DNA of 64,000 bases from Muriiphilus sp048268845 (GTDB lineage: Bacteria; Pseudomonadota; Alphaproteobacteria; Rhodobacterales; Rhodobacteraceae): positions 1 to 64,000 of the forward strand of contig JBLWUQ010000009.1 in NCBI GenBank assembly GCA_048268845.1, written 5' to 3'. This document shows, one piece after another, positions 33,476 through 41,345 of this stretch. The position numbers were made by a program, and so were the translations under genes. Under the pieces are notes generated by a model, which saw only the letters and a program-made list of their open reading frames with translations, was not told where the DNA came from and ran no database searches. How positions within the stretch are numbered: the first letter of the stretch is position 1; each line of letters opens with the position of its first letter.

Positions 33476-34518
33476 CAGGATGCGTCCATGTCGACCTTGC
33501 CCGACTTGCGGCGGTGCCAGATGTCGTCGATCTCATCCGTGCCCATTATTCCGCCGGGCCAGAACCGCATCGAGAGCACGATGACCAGGCCCAGGAAAAA
33601 CCCGGTCAGACCGAACATCTCGGGCAGATCCATTCCCGCCAGCTCGGGTCCGCTTTCGAAAAACCGCATGACTTCAAGGCCAGCGGTCAGAATGACGCTG
33701 CCGACAACGGCCCCCGTGACCGTATGCATGCCGCCGAGGATCAGCATGGCAAGCGTCAGGAACGTCAGGTCGAAATAGAAGCTGTTCGGGCTGATCGTGC
33801 CGACAAACAGCGCAAACAGCACCCCGGCGACCGAGAGCATGAACGCGCTCAGCATCCAGGCGCCGAACCGCAGCTTGCGGATGCGCACACCGACCGCCGC
33901 CGCCGCCGCGATATCCTCGGACGAGGCGCGCAATTGGAGGCCCCATCTGGAGTCGCGAAACATCCGTGCCAGCACGATGGCCCCGGCCGCTGCGGCAACT
34001 GCCCAGCCGATCGTCGCCTTGACCGGAATGCCGTAGAAGGCGCGCGGGCCTCGGGTGAGATCGACCCAGTTCACGATCACCACGTGAACGACCACCAGAA
34101 AAGCCAGCGTGGCGATGGTCGCGGGAACGCCGTTCTGCCGGACCATGATCAGCCCGACAAAGAAGGCGATTGTCATCGTGACCGCGATGGCGATCAGTGC
34201 CGCAACCACTGGCGAAAACTGCAGGGTGTTCAACCCGAAGGGCGCGGTGGCGAGCGCCGTCGCCTTGATCTTGGCGGGGGTGGCAAGGATCGCAACGCTG
34301 TAGGCCGCCAACCCCATGAATCCGACATGACCGAAATGCGTGATGTCGGAGTTGCCCATGAAGACCTGCAGCCCGATGACGGCGATCATGTTCACAAGAA
34401 AGGTGAAGAAGATGCGCTGGTGATAGGGTTCGGCGAATGCGGAAACGAGGATTCCCGCCACCACCACGCCAGCCGCCAGAACCAGCGCGCCGCCCAGCGC
34501 GCGTTTCTGAATGATCAT
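33475..34518 (-). CDS. Branched-chain-amino-acid-type ABC permease, LivM-like
   Basis: This 347-residue membrane protein has about ten helices and the LivM-type EAA-like loop region (AAAVGVRIRKLRFGAWMLSAFMLSVAGVL). It partners LivH as the second permease of a high-affinity importer. The ATG overlaps the LivH stop by four bases, and its own stop overlaps the start of the unassigned gene by one, which places that unknown gene in the transporter transcript. The substrate is probably the amine or amino acid degraded by this island. Confidence 0.92.
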   Translation of the reverse strand: MIIQKRALGGALVLAAGVVVAGILVSAFAEPYHQRIFFTFLVNMIAVIGLQVFMGNSDITHFGHVGFMGLAAYSVAILATPAKIKATALATAPFGLNTLQFSPVVAALIAIAVTMTIAFFVGLIMVRQNGVPATIATLAFLVVVHVVIVNWVDLTRGPRAFYGIPVKATIGWAVAAAAGAIVLARMFRDSRWGLQLRASSEDIAAAAAVGVRIRKLRFGAWMLSAFMLSVAGVLFALFVGTISPNSFYFDLTFLTLAMLILGGMHTVTGAVVGSVILTAGLEVMRFFESGPELAGMDLPEMFGLTGFFLGLVIVLSMRFWPGGIMGTDEIDDIWHRRKSGKVDMDAS

Positions 34519-35414
34519 GTCTTTTCTCCGAAATCCGGGCGTTCACCCATGATGCCCTGCGGCCGCAGCAAGAGCACGACGCCGACCGCGGTGAAGATGA
34601 AAGCATCACGGAAACCGGCCATGCTTGCCGGCAGCGCCGCCTGAAGCGCCACCTCCGAGAACCCGAGGGCGAAGCCTCCGATGACCGCGCCCGGCAGGCT
34701 GCCGAAGCCACCGATCACGGCGGCGACGAACGCCTTGAGCACCGGCGAAAAGCCCATGAACGGATCGACCGCCCCCCGCCTCGCCATGATGAAGATCGTC
34801 GCAAGCCCGGCCAGCAGGCCAGAGATCGCGAAGGCCGTGGCGACCACGCGGTCGGCGCGCACCCCCATCAGCCGAACCGTGCTCACGTCCTTGGCCGCCG
34901 CGCGCATCGCGATGCCGATCGTGGTGCGTTTCAGGAACGCGACGAGGATCAGGATCGCCGCGACGGTCACAAGGGTTTCGAGCACCTGCACCATCGGAAT
35001 ACGGACCGACCCGACCTGCAGCGACTCCATCATGAAGGCCGGTGTCTGCACCGCCTTGGGGCGTGTGCCGATAAAGATCAGGGCAACGTTCTGGATGATG
35101 ATCGAGATGCCGAAGGCCATCAGCATCCCGGTATTGGGGCTCGCTCCCCTCACCGGCTTGAACGCGACCCTTTCCAGAAACAGCGCGAACAGGACCACCG
35201 AGAGGACCCCGACCGGCAGAAGCAGCACCGGATTGGTCACACCAAGGTAGATCGCCACAAGGAACATCGAGTAACCGCCAACGGTGATCAGGTCGCCATG
35301 GGCGAAGTTCACCAGCCCCATCACCGAGAAAACGATCGCCAGACCCAGGGCCAGCAGCGCGTATTCGCCACCGAGGCTCAGGCCGTTCATCGCCTGTTGC
35401 AGCATGTATTCCAT
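34515..35414 (-). CDS. Branched-chain-amino-acid-type ABC permease, LivH-like
   Basis: This 299-residue inner-membrane protein has eight or so helices and the LivH signature (NGLSLGGEYALLALGLAIVF, GLVNFAHGDLITVGGY, and the cytoplasmic loop MRAAAKDVSTVRLMGV). The start is the ATG at 35414, two bases after the LivF-like stop; the frame continues upstream inside that gene but is not LivH-like there. It forms the permease pair with the following LivM-like gene. Confidence 0.92.
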   Translation of the reverse strand: MEYMLQQAMNGLSLGGEYALLALGLAIVFSVMGLVNFAHGDLITVGGYSMFLVAIYLGVTNPVLLLPVGVLSVVLFALFLERVAFKPVRGASPNTGMLMAFGISIIIQNVALIFIGTRPKAVQTPAFMMESLQVGSVRIPMVQVLETLVTVAAILILVAFLKRTTIGIAMRAAAKDVSTVRLMGVRADRVVATAFAISGLLAGLATIFIMARRGAVDPFMGFSPVLKAFVAAVIGGFGSLPGAVIGGFALGFSEVALQAALPASMAGFRDAFIFTAVGVVLLLRPQGIMGERPDFGEKT

Positions 35415-35416
35415 CG

Positions 35417-36130
35417 TCAGTGCCCCTCCAGCCCCAGATACATCTCCATCACGTCCCCGGACTCGAGCAGCTCCTGTGCGCTGCCGGAAAACTTGAGTGA
35501 GCCGCTTGCCAGCACATAGGCCCGGTCCGCGAACTCCAGCACCTCGTTGGCGTTCTGCTCGACCACCAGGATGGTCAGGCCCCATTCGCGCAGCGTGACG
35601 AGAAGCTCGAAGACCTGATCCACGATCCGCGGCGCAAGGCCCAGCGACGGCTCGTCCAGCATCAGAAGCTTCGGCCGGGACATCAGCGACCGGGAAATCG
35701 CCAGCATCTGCTGTTCGCCGCCCGAAAGGTATTTCGCGGCCGAGTGGTAGCGTCTGCGAAGGACCGGAAACATGTCGAGATACTTTTCGGTGTCTTCGGC
35801 GATGCCGTCCCTGTCGCGGCGTGTCGCCGCGCCAAGGCGCATGTTTTCTTCAACCGTCAGGTCGGCAAATATGCGTCGGCCTTCCGGCGTCACGCAGAGG
35901 CCGCGCCGCACCAGCGTCTCGGTCGATTGGCCGGTCACGTCCTCGCCACGAAAGCTTGTGCTGCCATTGGCCTTGGGAACCAGCCCGATCATCGCCGATA
36001 TGAGGCTGGTCTTGCCGGCCCCGTTCGGTCCGAGCAAGGTGACGATCTCACCTTCCCCGACTTCGAGACTGGCGTCCCTTACGGCCCGGATCGGACCGTA
36101 AGAGACGCTGACGTTCTCAGCCTTCAACAT
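35417..36130 (-). CDS. ABC transporter ATPase, LivF-like
   Basis: This 237-residue ATPase has Walker A GPNGAGKTS, signature LSGGEQQMLAISRSL and Walker B KLLMLDEPSLGLAP. LivF-type subunits hydrolyse ATP to power import together with LivG. The start overlaps the binding-protein stop by one base. Operon order is ATPase (LivG), binding protein, ATPase (LivF), LivH, LivM. Confidence 0.93.
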   Translation of the reverse strand: MLKAENVSVSYGPIRAVRDASLEVGEGEIVTLLGPNGAGKTSLISAMIGLVPKANGSTSFRGEDVTGQSTETLVRRGLCVTPEGRRIFADLTVEENMRLGAATRRDRDGIAEDTEKYLDMFPVLRRRYHSAAKYLSGGEQQMLAISRSLMSRPKLLMLDEPSLGLAPRIVDQVFELLVTLREWGLTILVVEQNANEVLEFADRAYVLASGSLKFSGSAQELLESGDVMEMYLGLEGH

Positions 36131-37293
36131 CAGGGTTGCGCAACCCAGGACGGCGTCACGCTCTTGACCGGCGTGAAGGCACCGTCTTTCACCTGGATCA
36201 TGACCATCTCCTTGAGCGGCGTGCCGGCCTGATCCTTGTAGGTGATCGAGTCCGTCACGATCCCCTTCAACCCTTCGATCTCGCGGATCGCCGCGTTGAT
36301 CGCCGCAGGCTCGAACGATCCTGCCGCTTCGGTTGCCGCCTTGACGACCTCGACCGCCTCGCCGCCCAGACCGAAGAAGATGTTCTGCACGTTGTAGCCG
36401 CGCGCGGTGCAGTCGTCGTAGAAGGCCTTGAGGGTGCTGCCCTCAGAGGGGAAACCATGCGTGGTGAAGGTTGCCAGCCCGGCGCCCGCGCCCGCGACGT
36501 CTATGAAGGACGGATCGTCGAAGCCGTCGGTGCCGTAGACCGGGATGTTGACATTGGCCGACGCCAGGGTGCGGACCAGAACGCCCGCATCCGGGACCAG
36601 GATCGCCGCGAAGATCATGTCCGGTTCACCGGCCATATTCGCGATCTCCGTGACCTGCGGGGTATAGTCCGCCAGTCCGTGACTATAGGCGACGCGCCCG
36701 ACGATCTCGCCGCCAAGACGCTCGAAGGCCTGGGCGAAGTATTCCGGCGTGATCAGCGAATAGGCACCCACGTCATGCGCGATCATCAGGGCCGCCTTGC
36801 GGTGGCCGGCCTCGTAGGCGGTTTCGGCCGCCGCTGCCGCCGCGGCATTGTCGCCGTAGGGAACGAGATAACCGTTTTCCGGGGAAGCCTGCGGGAAGGC
36901 CGGCTGCGTCGAACCCACCGCCAGAACGGGAATACCGTGACCGATCGCCATGCCGGCCATCGGGATCAACCCGTCATCGGTGGGCGGGCCGAACAGGACG
37001 TTGGCCCCTGCGTCGATCAGTTGCTGGGCGACGTTCGCGGCGGTGACGGCGTCGCTCTTGGTGTCACGGATCATCAGCTTGACGGGCTTGCCGTTGATGC
37101 CGCCTTCCTCGTTGAGCTGGTCGACACGGCAGCTGACGCCATCGGGGCTGTCATAGGGCGCAAGACCTCCCGTCACCGCTGCGGCATATCCGATCACCAG
37201 GCCGTCGTCCTGGGCCATCACCGGCATTGCCGACACGGTAAGTGCCGTGCTGAGCAGCATGGCCCCAAGGGCCCTTGTTTTCATGTTAGACAT
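36130..37293 (-). CDS. LIV-type periplasmic substrate-binding protein
   Basis: The predicted 387-residue protein has a signal peptide (cleaved after SAMPVMAQ) and a type I periplasmic-binding fold: GYAAAVTGGLAPYDSPDG…QLNEEGGING near the start and the LFGPPTDDGLIPMA segment. It belongs to the Leu/Ile/Val-binding family, which also includes amide- and amine-binding sensors. The ATG at 37293 has AGAGGAG seven bases upstream; the frame start at TTG is less likely. It overlaps the end of the LivG-like gene by eight bases. Confidence 0.88.
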   Translation of the reverse strand: MSNMKTRALGAMLLSTALTVSAMPVMAQDDGLVIGYAAAVTGGLAPYDSPDGVSCRVDQLNEEGGINGKPVKLMIRDTKSDAVTAANVAQQLIDAGANVLFGPPTDDGLIPMAGMAIGHGIPVLAVGSTQPAFPQASPENGYLVPYGDNAAAAAAAETAYEAGHRKAALMIAHDVGAYSLITPEYFAQAFERLGGEIVGRVAYSHGLADYTPQVTEIANMAGEPDMIFAAILVPDAGVLVRTLASANVNIPVYGTDGFDDPSFIDVAGAGAGLATFTTHGFPSEGSTLKAFYDDCTARGYNVQNIFFGLGGEAVEVVKAATEAAGSFEPAAINAAIREIEGLKGIVTDSITYKDQAGTPLKEMVMIQVKDGAFTPVKSVTPSWVAQP

Positions 37294-38104
37294 TCGCAAT
37301 CTCCTCTGAAGGTGGTTGTTGTTTCTTCTTTTTCGAGTGACCGATGTAGACCTCGATCACCTCGGGGTTCTCGGTCACCTCCTCGGGCGTGCCGGACGCG
37401 ATGATCGAGCCCGCATCGAGAACGAAGATGCGGTTGCAGAGCGTCATGATGAAGCGCAAGTCATGGTCGATCACGACCACACCGCAACCGAAGTCGGCCG
37501 AGGCGCGCTGGACCGAATCGATCAGCGCCGTGGTCTCGACCGCATTCATTCCCGCGGCGGGTTCGTCCAGCATCAGGAAGTCCGGCCCCAGCGCCAGCGC
37601 ACGCACGATCTCGAGCCGCCGCTGACTGCCATAGGGCAATGAGCCGGCACGCCAGTCGGCAAAGCGCATCAGATCGAACTGCGCCAGCAAGCCCTCGATG
37701 TCGATATCGCGGCAACGGTCAGGCCGGTCGCGCAGTCCCGAAGCATGGGCGACTTGCACGTTCTGCTGCACCGTCAGGCGCTGGAACAGCTTGATGTTCT
37801 GAAAAGTCCGTCCAAGACCGGCGGCGGCGCAGAATTGCGGCGAACTGTTCGACACCACGACGTCGCCCACCCGCACATCACCCGAGTCGATCGGCATGAG
37901 CGATGTTATCGCGTTTACCAGCGTCGACTTTCCCGCGCCGTTCGGCCCGATCAGCCCGACGATTTCCCCGGCCGCGCAGTCGAGCGATACGTCCCTGAGA
38001 ACCTGAAGTCCGCCAAAGCTCTTGCAGACACCGGCCACCTTCAGCGAGCCGCCATTCGCCTGCAACGGACGTGCGCGCGTCGCAAAATTGGTGCTGGATT
38101 GCAC
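37286..38104 (-). CDS. ABC transporter ATPase, LivG-like (first gene of the large operon)
   Basis: This 272-residue ATPase has Walker A GPNGAGKST, a signature-like SLPYGSQRRLEIVRAL and Walker B DFLMLDEPAAGMN. LivG subunits pair with LivF. It has an N-terminal extension of about 20 residues and an unusual basic C-terminal tail (HSKKKKQQPPSEE). As first gene of the leftward operon it lies 44 nt from operator-like site F, so the whole operon of transporter, unknown protein, GS-like ligase and thiolase is probably controlled from there. Confidence 0.92.
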   Translation of the reverse strand: MQSSTNFATRARPLQANGGSLKVAGVCKSFGGLQVLRDVSLDCAAGEIVGLIGPNGAGKSTLVNAITSLMPIDSGDVRVGDVVVSNSSPQFCAAAGLGRTFQNIKLFQRLTVQQNVQVAHASGLRDRPDRCRDIDIEGLLAQFDLMRFADWRAGSLPYGSQRRLEIVRALALGPDFLMLDEPAAGMNAVETTALIDSVQRASADFGCGVVVIDHDLRFIMTLCNRIFVLDAGSIIASGTPEEVTENPEVIEVYIGHSKKKKQQPPSEEIANV

Positions 38105-38147
38105 TTCGTCCCCCCCGACAGCAAGCTATTCTAGGCTTATCATACCT

Positions 38148-38167
38148 TTGGTCTATTAGTCAGACCT
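38148..38167. promoter_or_regulatory. Island operator-like site F (upstream of the large operon)
   Basis: TTGGTCTATTAGTCAGACCT contains a perfect GGTCT / AGACC inverted repeat with a 7-base spacer and lies 43 nt before the LivG-like start. It is the most symmetric copy of the shared motif. The remaining gap to 38299 holds a perfect palindrome at 38224–38241 and little else I can identify. Confidence 0.7.
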
Positions 38168-38223
38168 CTGTTTCGAAAGTCAACTGCGAAATTGGGGACA
38201 GCGTGCCATTCGGCACATCGATG

Positions 38224-38241
38224 GCGCGCGAATTCGCGCGC
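38224..38241. promoter_or_regulatory. Perfect 18-bp palindrome GCGCGCGAATTCGCGCGC
   Basis: The 18 bases are fully self-complementary. The site lies between the large operon promoter and the end of the Rrf2 gene. It may be a protein-binding site or a DNA structural feature; no function is supported. Confidence 0.35.
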
Positions 38242-38299
38242 GAACGCGATGGGGAAAGACGCGGGAATCGGTCCTCCGCAAGCGCCGACGATGCGGTGT

Positions 38300-38779
38300 C
38301 TATCCGGCCAAGGCCTTGGACGCGCAAGGGAAATCCTCGTGGTCCTCCGCCATCGCGAACACGCTTTCCAGCTTGATGTTGCCCTTGACCAGATCCTCCA
38401 GCGTCACGAGGTCGAGCTCGCGGTAGAAGGCGGCGAGGGCGCGGCTGATGGCGTCGCGCAGGCGGCAGGCGGCGAGGAGCGGGCAGGTGTTGGTCTCTTC
38501 GACGCGACATTCGGTGAAGGGCACGTCGGCCTCGAACAGCCGGAACACCTCGCCGATGTTCACGGTGCGGGCGGGCCGGGCGAGGCGCACGCCGCCGGTC
38601 CGGCCCCGCACCGCCTGGACGAAGCCGTTGACATGCAGCGCGTTCACGACCTGGGCCAGGTGGTTGGCCGATGCGTTGCAGGCCTCGGCGATCCGGGCCG
38701 AGCGGATGGTCTGGCCGTCATGCACGGCGCAATACATCAGGGTGCGGATCGCCAGGTTGGTCCGGGTGGTGAGGCGCAA
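38300..38779 (-). CDS. Rrf2-family Fe–S transcriptional regulator (RirA/NsrR type)
   Basis: This 159-residue protein has a winged helix with RGRTGGVRLARPA and three Cys at residues 91, 99 and 105 (spacing C-x7-C-x5-C) that should hold an Fe–S cluster. The 91/99/105 spacing equals that of rhizobial RirA, an iron sensor, whereas E. coli NsrR is spaced C-x4-C-x5-C. Around the recognition helix, NHLAQVVNALHVNGFV is more NsrR-like, and the gene lies near the nos operon, so a nitric-oxide sensor is also possible. The promoter carries an inverted repeat and an FNR-like box (see separate entries). It is monocistronic. Confidence 0.85.
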   Translation of the reverse strand: MRLTTRTNLAIRTLMYCAVHDGQTIRSARIAEACNASANHLAQVVNALHVNGFVQAVRGRTGGVRLARPARTVNIGEVFRLFEADVPFTECRVEETNTCPLLAACRLRDAISRALAAFYRELDLVTLEDLVKGNIKLESVFAMAEDHEDFPCASKALAG

Positions 38780-38793
38780 GGTTCAGCCTTTCT

Positions 38794-38812
38794 CTTGACT
38801 CTGTCAGACAAG
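38794..38812. promoter_or_regulatory. Inverted repeat upstream of the Rrf2 gene
   Basis: CTTGACTCTGTCAGACAAG is an imperfect palindrome CTTG-x-CT-N5-AG-x-CAAG. It lies 15 nt upstream of the Rrf2 start codon and 27 nt downstream (in the direction of transcription) of an FNR-like palindrome. It could be the autoregulatory operator of the Rrf2 protein. Confidence 0.5.
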
Positions 38813-38838
38813 AAAAACACCTGAACCCGGCGTTGTAA

Positions 38839-38852
38839 CTGATCCAGATCAG
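38839..38852. promoter_or_regulatory. FNR-like palindrome upstream of the Rrf2 gene
   Basis: CTGATCCAGATCAG is a perfect 14-bp palindrome of the CRP/FNR form xTGAT-N4-ATCAx. It is centred 66.5 nt upstream of the Rrf2 start codon, so a class II promoter would start transcription near 38804, within the inverted repeat described beside it. It differs from the strong FNR box at 48957 only in the outer bases and spacer. Confidence 0.5.
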
Positions 38853-38919
38853 ATGCGCCGGCTTCAATGCCGCCAAAAAGGCGCATCAAGGGTGCGGATT
38901 TTGCCCGCGCCCTGCCCCG

Positions 38920-39768
38920 CTACAGCGCCACGACCGTCTGGCGCTGCTCGCCCAACCAGTCGATTCCCAAGGTCACGACATCGCCGATGCCAAGCCATTT
39001 CTGCGGCTTCTTGCCCATGCCGACGCCCGCGGGCGTGCCGGTGCAGATCAGATCGCCGGGCTCCAGCCGGGTGAACTCGGACATGTAGCTGACCACCGTC
39101 ACCGCATCGAAGATCATGTTGGCGGTATTGCCCGCCTGCATCCGCTCGCCGTTCACGTCGAGCCACATGTCGAGTTTCTGCACGTCGCCAACCTCGTCCG
39201 GCGTCACCAGCACCGGGCCGGTCGGGCAGAAGTTGGGAAAGCTCTTGCCCTTGACCCACTGGCCGGAGCGTTCGGTCTGCCAGGCGCGTTCGGACACGTC
39301 GTTGACCAGCACGAACCCGGCGATGTGGTCCATCGCGTCGGATTTCTCGATGTTCAGCGCGGGCTTGCCGATGACGATGCCCAGTTCGACCTCCCAGTCG
39401 AGCTTGGTCATCTTCGGCGCAAAGAGGATGTCGTCGTCCGGCCCGCAATAGGTGCCCGAGGACTTGGTGAACAGGATCGGCTCGGCCGGGAGAGCCATGC
39501 CCGCCTCGGCGGCGTGGTCCGAGTAGTTCAGCCCGATGCACCAGATGTTGCGCGGCTGGGCCACCGGTGCGGCGCGGCGTTTGCCCTTGATGTCGGCCTC
39601 CGGCAGGCTGGCGGGGTCCGTGGCGCCGAGTTTCGCCAGCAGCGCGGGCGACAGCGTGTCCGGGCCGAAATCCGCGACCAGCGACGAGGCGTCACGCGCG
39701 ACGCCGTTGCGGTCGATGATGCAGGGGGTCTTGGGGCCGTGGCGGTCCCCGTAGCGCGCGAGTCTCAT
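38920..39768 (-). CDS. Fumarylacetoacetate hydrolase (FAH) family protein
   Basis: This 282-residue protein has the FAH core: NIWCIGLNYSDHAAEAG, the metal-binding ExE…D pattern in DWEVELGIVIGK and GFVLVNDVSERAWQ, and ICTGTPAGVGMGKKP. Members hydrolyse or decarboxylate 2,4-dioxo or 2-oxo acids, and this length fits 2,4-diketo-3-deoxy-L-fuconate/rhamnonate hydrolase-type enzymes. No sugar-acid pathway genes flank it, so the substrate is open. It follows the Rrf2 gene divergently spaced by 140 nt, with the same strand direction. Confidence 0.85.
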   Translation of the reverse strand: MRLARYGDRHGPKTPCIIDRNGVARDASSLVADFGPDTLSPALLAKLGATDPASLPEADIKGKRRAAPVAQPRNIWCIGLNYSDHAAEAGMALPAEPILFTKSSGTYCGPDDDILFAPKMTKLDWEVELGIVIGKPALNIEKSDAMDHIAGFVLVNDVSERAWQTERSGQWVKGKSFPNFCPTGPVLVTPDEVGDVQKLDMWLDVNGERMQAGNTANMIFDAVTVVSYMSEFTRLEPGDLICTGTPAGVGMGKKPQKWLGIGDVVTLGIDWLGEQRQTVVAL

Positions 39769-39850
39769 GGTCTGTGTCCTTCCCTCGTTTGGCGCATGTT
39801 CAGGGATTGCGCCGGATTGCGCAACCGGATTGGGCGCCCACGAGGCGAGA

Positions 39851-40768
39851 TCAGGCGCGCGCGATCAGGCTTTCGATCCGCGCGCCGGGAAGGGCGGCAG
39901 CGGCGGCGCGGGCGGCCTCGGCGCTGGCCATCACCACAAGCCCGGTCGACAGCGCATCGGCCACCGCCGCGCGCTCGGCCGAGACGCTGACCTGCGCCCA
40001 GACGCCGGTGGCGGGCTGGCCGGTCCGGGGGTCGAGGATGTGGCCAACGGCCCCCTCGGGGTCGAGCACGGTGCCCAGCACCGCCGAAGTGGCAAGTGCC
40101 CGGCCGGTGAGCCTCAGCGCCTCGCCGGTGCCCTGGATCGAGACCGGCCAGCCGGCCTGGCCATTGGCATCGCCCAGCGCCACGATCTCGCCGGTATCGA
40201 CCAGCACATCCTTGACGCCCGCGGCGCGGAACAGGTCGGCCACCTTGTCTGCGATGTAGCCCTGCGCGATGCCGTTCAGCGTCAGCGCCTGACCGGGGGC
40301 GAGGCGGATCGCGTCGGTGTCAAAGGTCATCCGGTGCCAGCCGACTGTCGCCGCCGCACGCTCCAGCGCGCCAGCCTCCGGCGCGACGCCCTGCGCGCGG
40401 GCCTCGGCATGGGCGGCCCAGAGCGGCTGCACGCTGGGATCGAATGCACCGCCGGTGGCGTCGTGGACGCGGCCCGCGAGGCTGAGGCATTCCAGCAGTT
40501 CGAAGTCGGGCGCGGCCAGCACCCCCTCGGCGTTCAGCCGCGACAGCGACGACTGCGCGCGATAGAGGCTGAAGACGTTTTCCAGCCGGTCGATCTCGGC
40601 CACCGCACGCGCGGTCAGGGCTTCGGCATCCGGGTGGTCGAGCAGGATCGTCGCCTGCGCGCCAAGCGCCACGCCGCGCCAGCGATAGGCCTGGGCGGCT
40701 TTGGCCTGGCTCATCAGGCAGGCGGCGGAGGTCACGGCCAGAAAGCGGCGGCGGGTCAGGGTCTGCAT
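39851..40768 (-). CDS. nosX: NosX, ApbE-type FAD:protein FMN transferase
   Basis: The 305-residue protein begins with a Tat-type signal (LTRRRFLAV) and has the ApbE fold, with GGAFDPSVQPLW and VDTGEIVALGDANG in the FAD-binding region. NosX transfers FMN from FAD to the Thr of NosR in the periplasm and so keeps N2O reduction running. It is the last gene of the nos operon and starts one base after the nosL stop. Confidence 0.93.
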   Translation of the reverse strand: MQTLTRRRFLAVTSAACLMSQAKAAQAYRWRGVALGAQATILLDHPDAEALTARAVAEIDRLENVFSLYRAQSSLSRLNAEGVLAAPDFELLECLSLAGRVHDATGGAFDPSVQPLWAAHAEARAQGVAPEAGALERAAATVGWHRMTFDTDAIRLAPGQALTLNGIAQGYIADKVADLFRAAGVKDVLVDTGEIVALGDANGQAGWPVSIQGTGEALRLTGRALATSAVLGTVLDPEGAVGHILDPRTGQPATGVWAQVSVSAERAAVADALSTGLVVMASAEAARAAAAALPGARIESLIARA

Positions 40769-40769
40769 G

Positions 40770-41345
40770 TCATTCTCCCTTGGGGTCGGTCAGTGCGTTC
40801 AGGCGATCTGCAACGTCATCGTCGCCGCCGTCCTCGGCGTTCGCCGGGTCGGCCGGCGCAAGCACGTCGGCACTGGTGAAATCGGCAAGACGGCGCAGCT
40901 CGCCGCCATGTTCGGCTATGAAGGCCTGGGCGGCGGCCTCGTCCGAGAACGGGATGAACTCGGGCGCTCCCATGCCGCCGAGCTTGCGGCTGTCGACCAC
41001 GAAGACGGCTTCGCTTGCCGGCATCCAGGTGTCAACGCCGGGAGCGGCCCAGCTTTTCGCGCGCGCCATGTCCTGCACATAGACGGCAACGACATCGTGG
41101 CTTTGCTCGGGCATCAGCAGATAGGCAACGGCATCGCGCACCTGGCTGAAGAACAGCGGCGCGGGCAGCCCGTCGAGGTGGATCTGCCCCTTCGGTCCCT
41201 CATGTTCCAGAAGCGTCATCTGGCAGTAATACCCGGCCGATTCCGGTGTCAGTTCGACCGGATCGGGCAGCACGGCAACTTCTTCCTTGCAGGCGGCGAG
41301 CGCAAGCAGCGCCAGCACGAGGACAAGCGGAGTTCGCAGGGTCAT
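40770..41345 (-). CDS. nosL: NosL, copper-binding lipoprotein
   Basis: The 191-residue protein has a lipobox ending in Cys19 (LLALAAC) and the copper-site motif YYCQM (Cys41, Met43), which is the Cu(I)-binding feature of NosL. It delivers copper for the NosZ active site together with NosDFY. The C-terminal 30 residues are acidic. It starts four bases inside the end of nosY and is followed by nosX after one base. Confidence 0.94.
   Translation of the reverse strand: MTLRTPLVLVLALLALAACKEEVAVLPDPVELTPESAGYYCQMTLLEHEGPKGQIHLDGLPAPLFFSQVRDAVAYLLMPEQSHDVVAVYVQDMARAKSWAAPGVDTWMPASEAVFVVDSRKLGGMGAPEFIPFSDEAAAQAFIAEHGGELRRLADFTSADVLAPADPANAEDGGDDDVADRLNALTDPKGE

Noticed and set aside
38168..38299. 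Copy of the tRNA-Cys 3' end as an attachment site at the far side of the island
   Set aside because: No match to the last 20 bases of the tRNA gene was seen by eye in this stretch.
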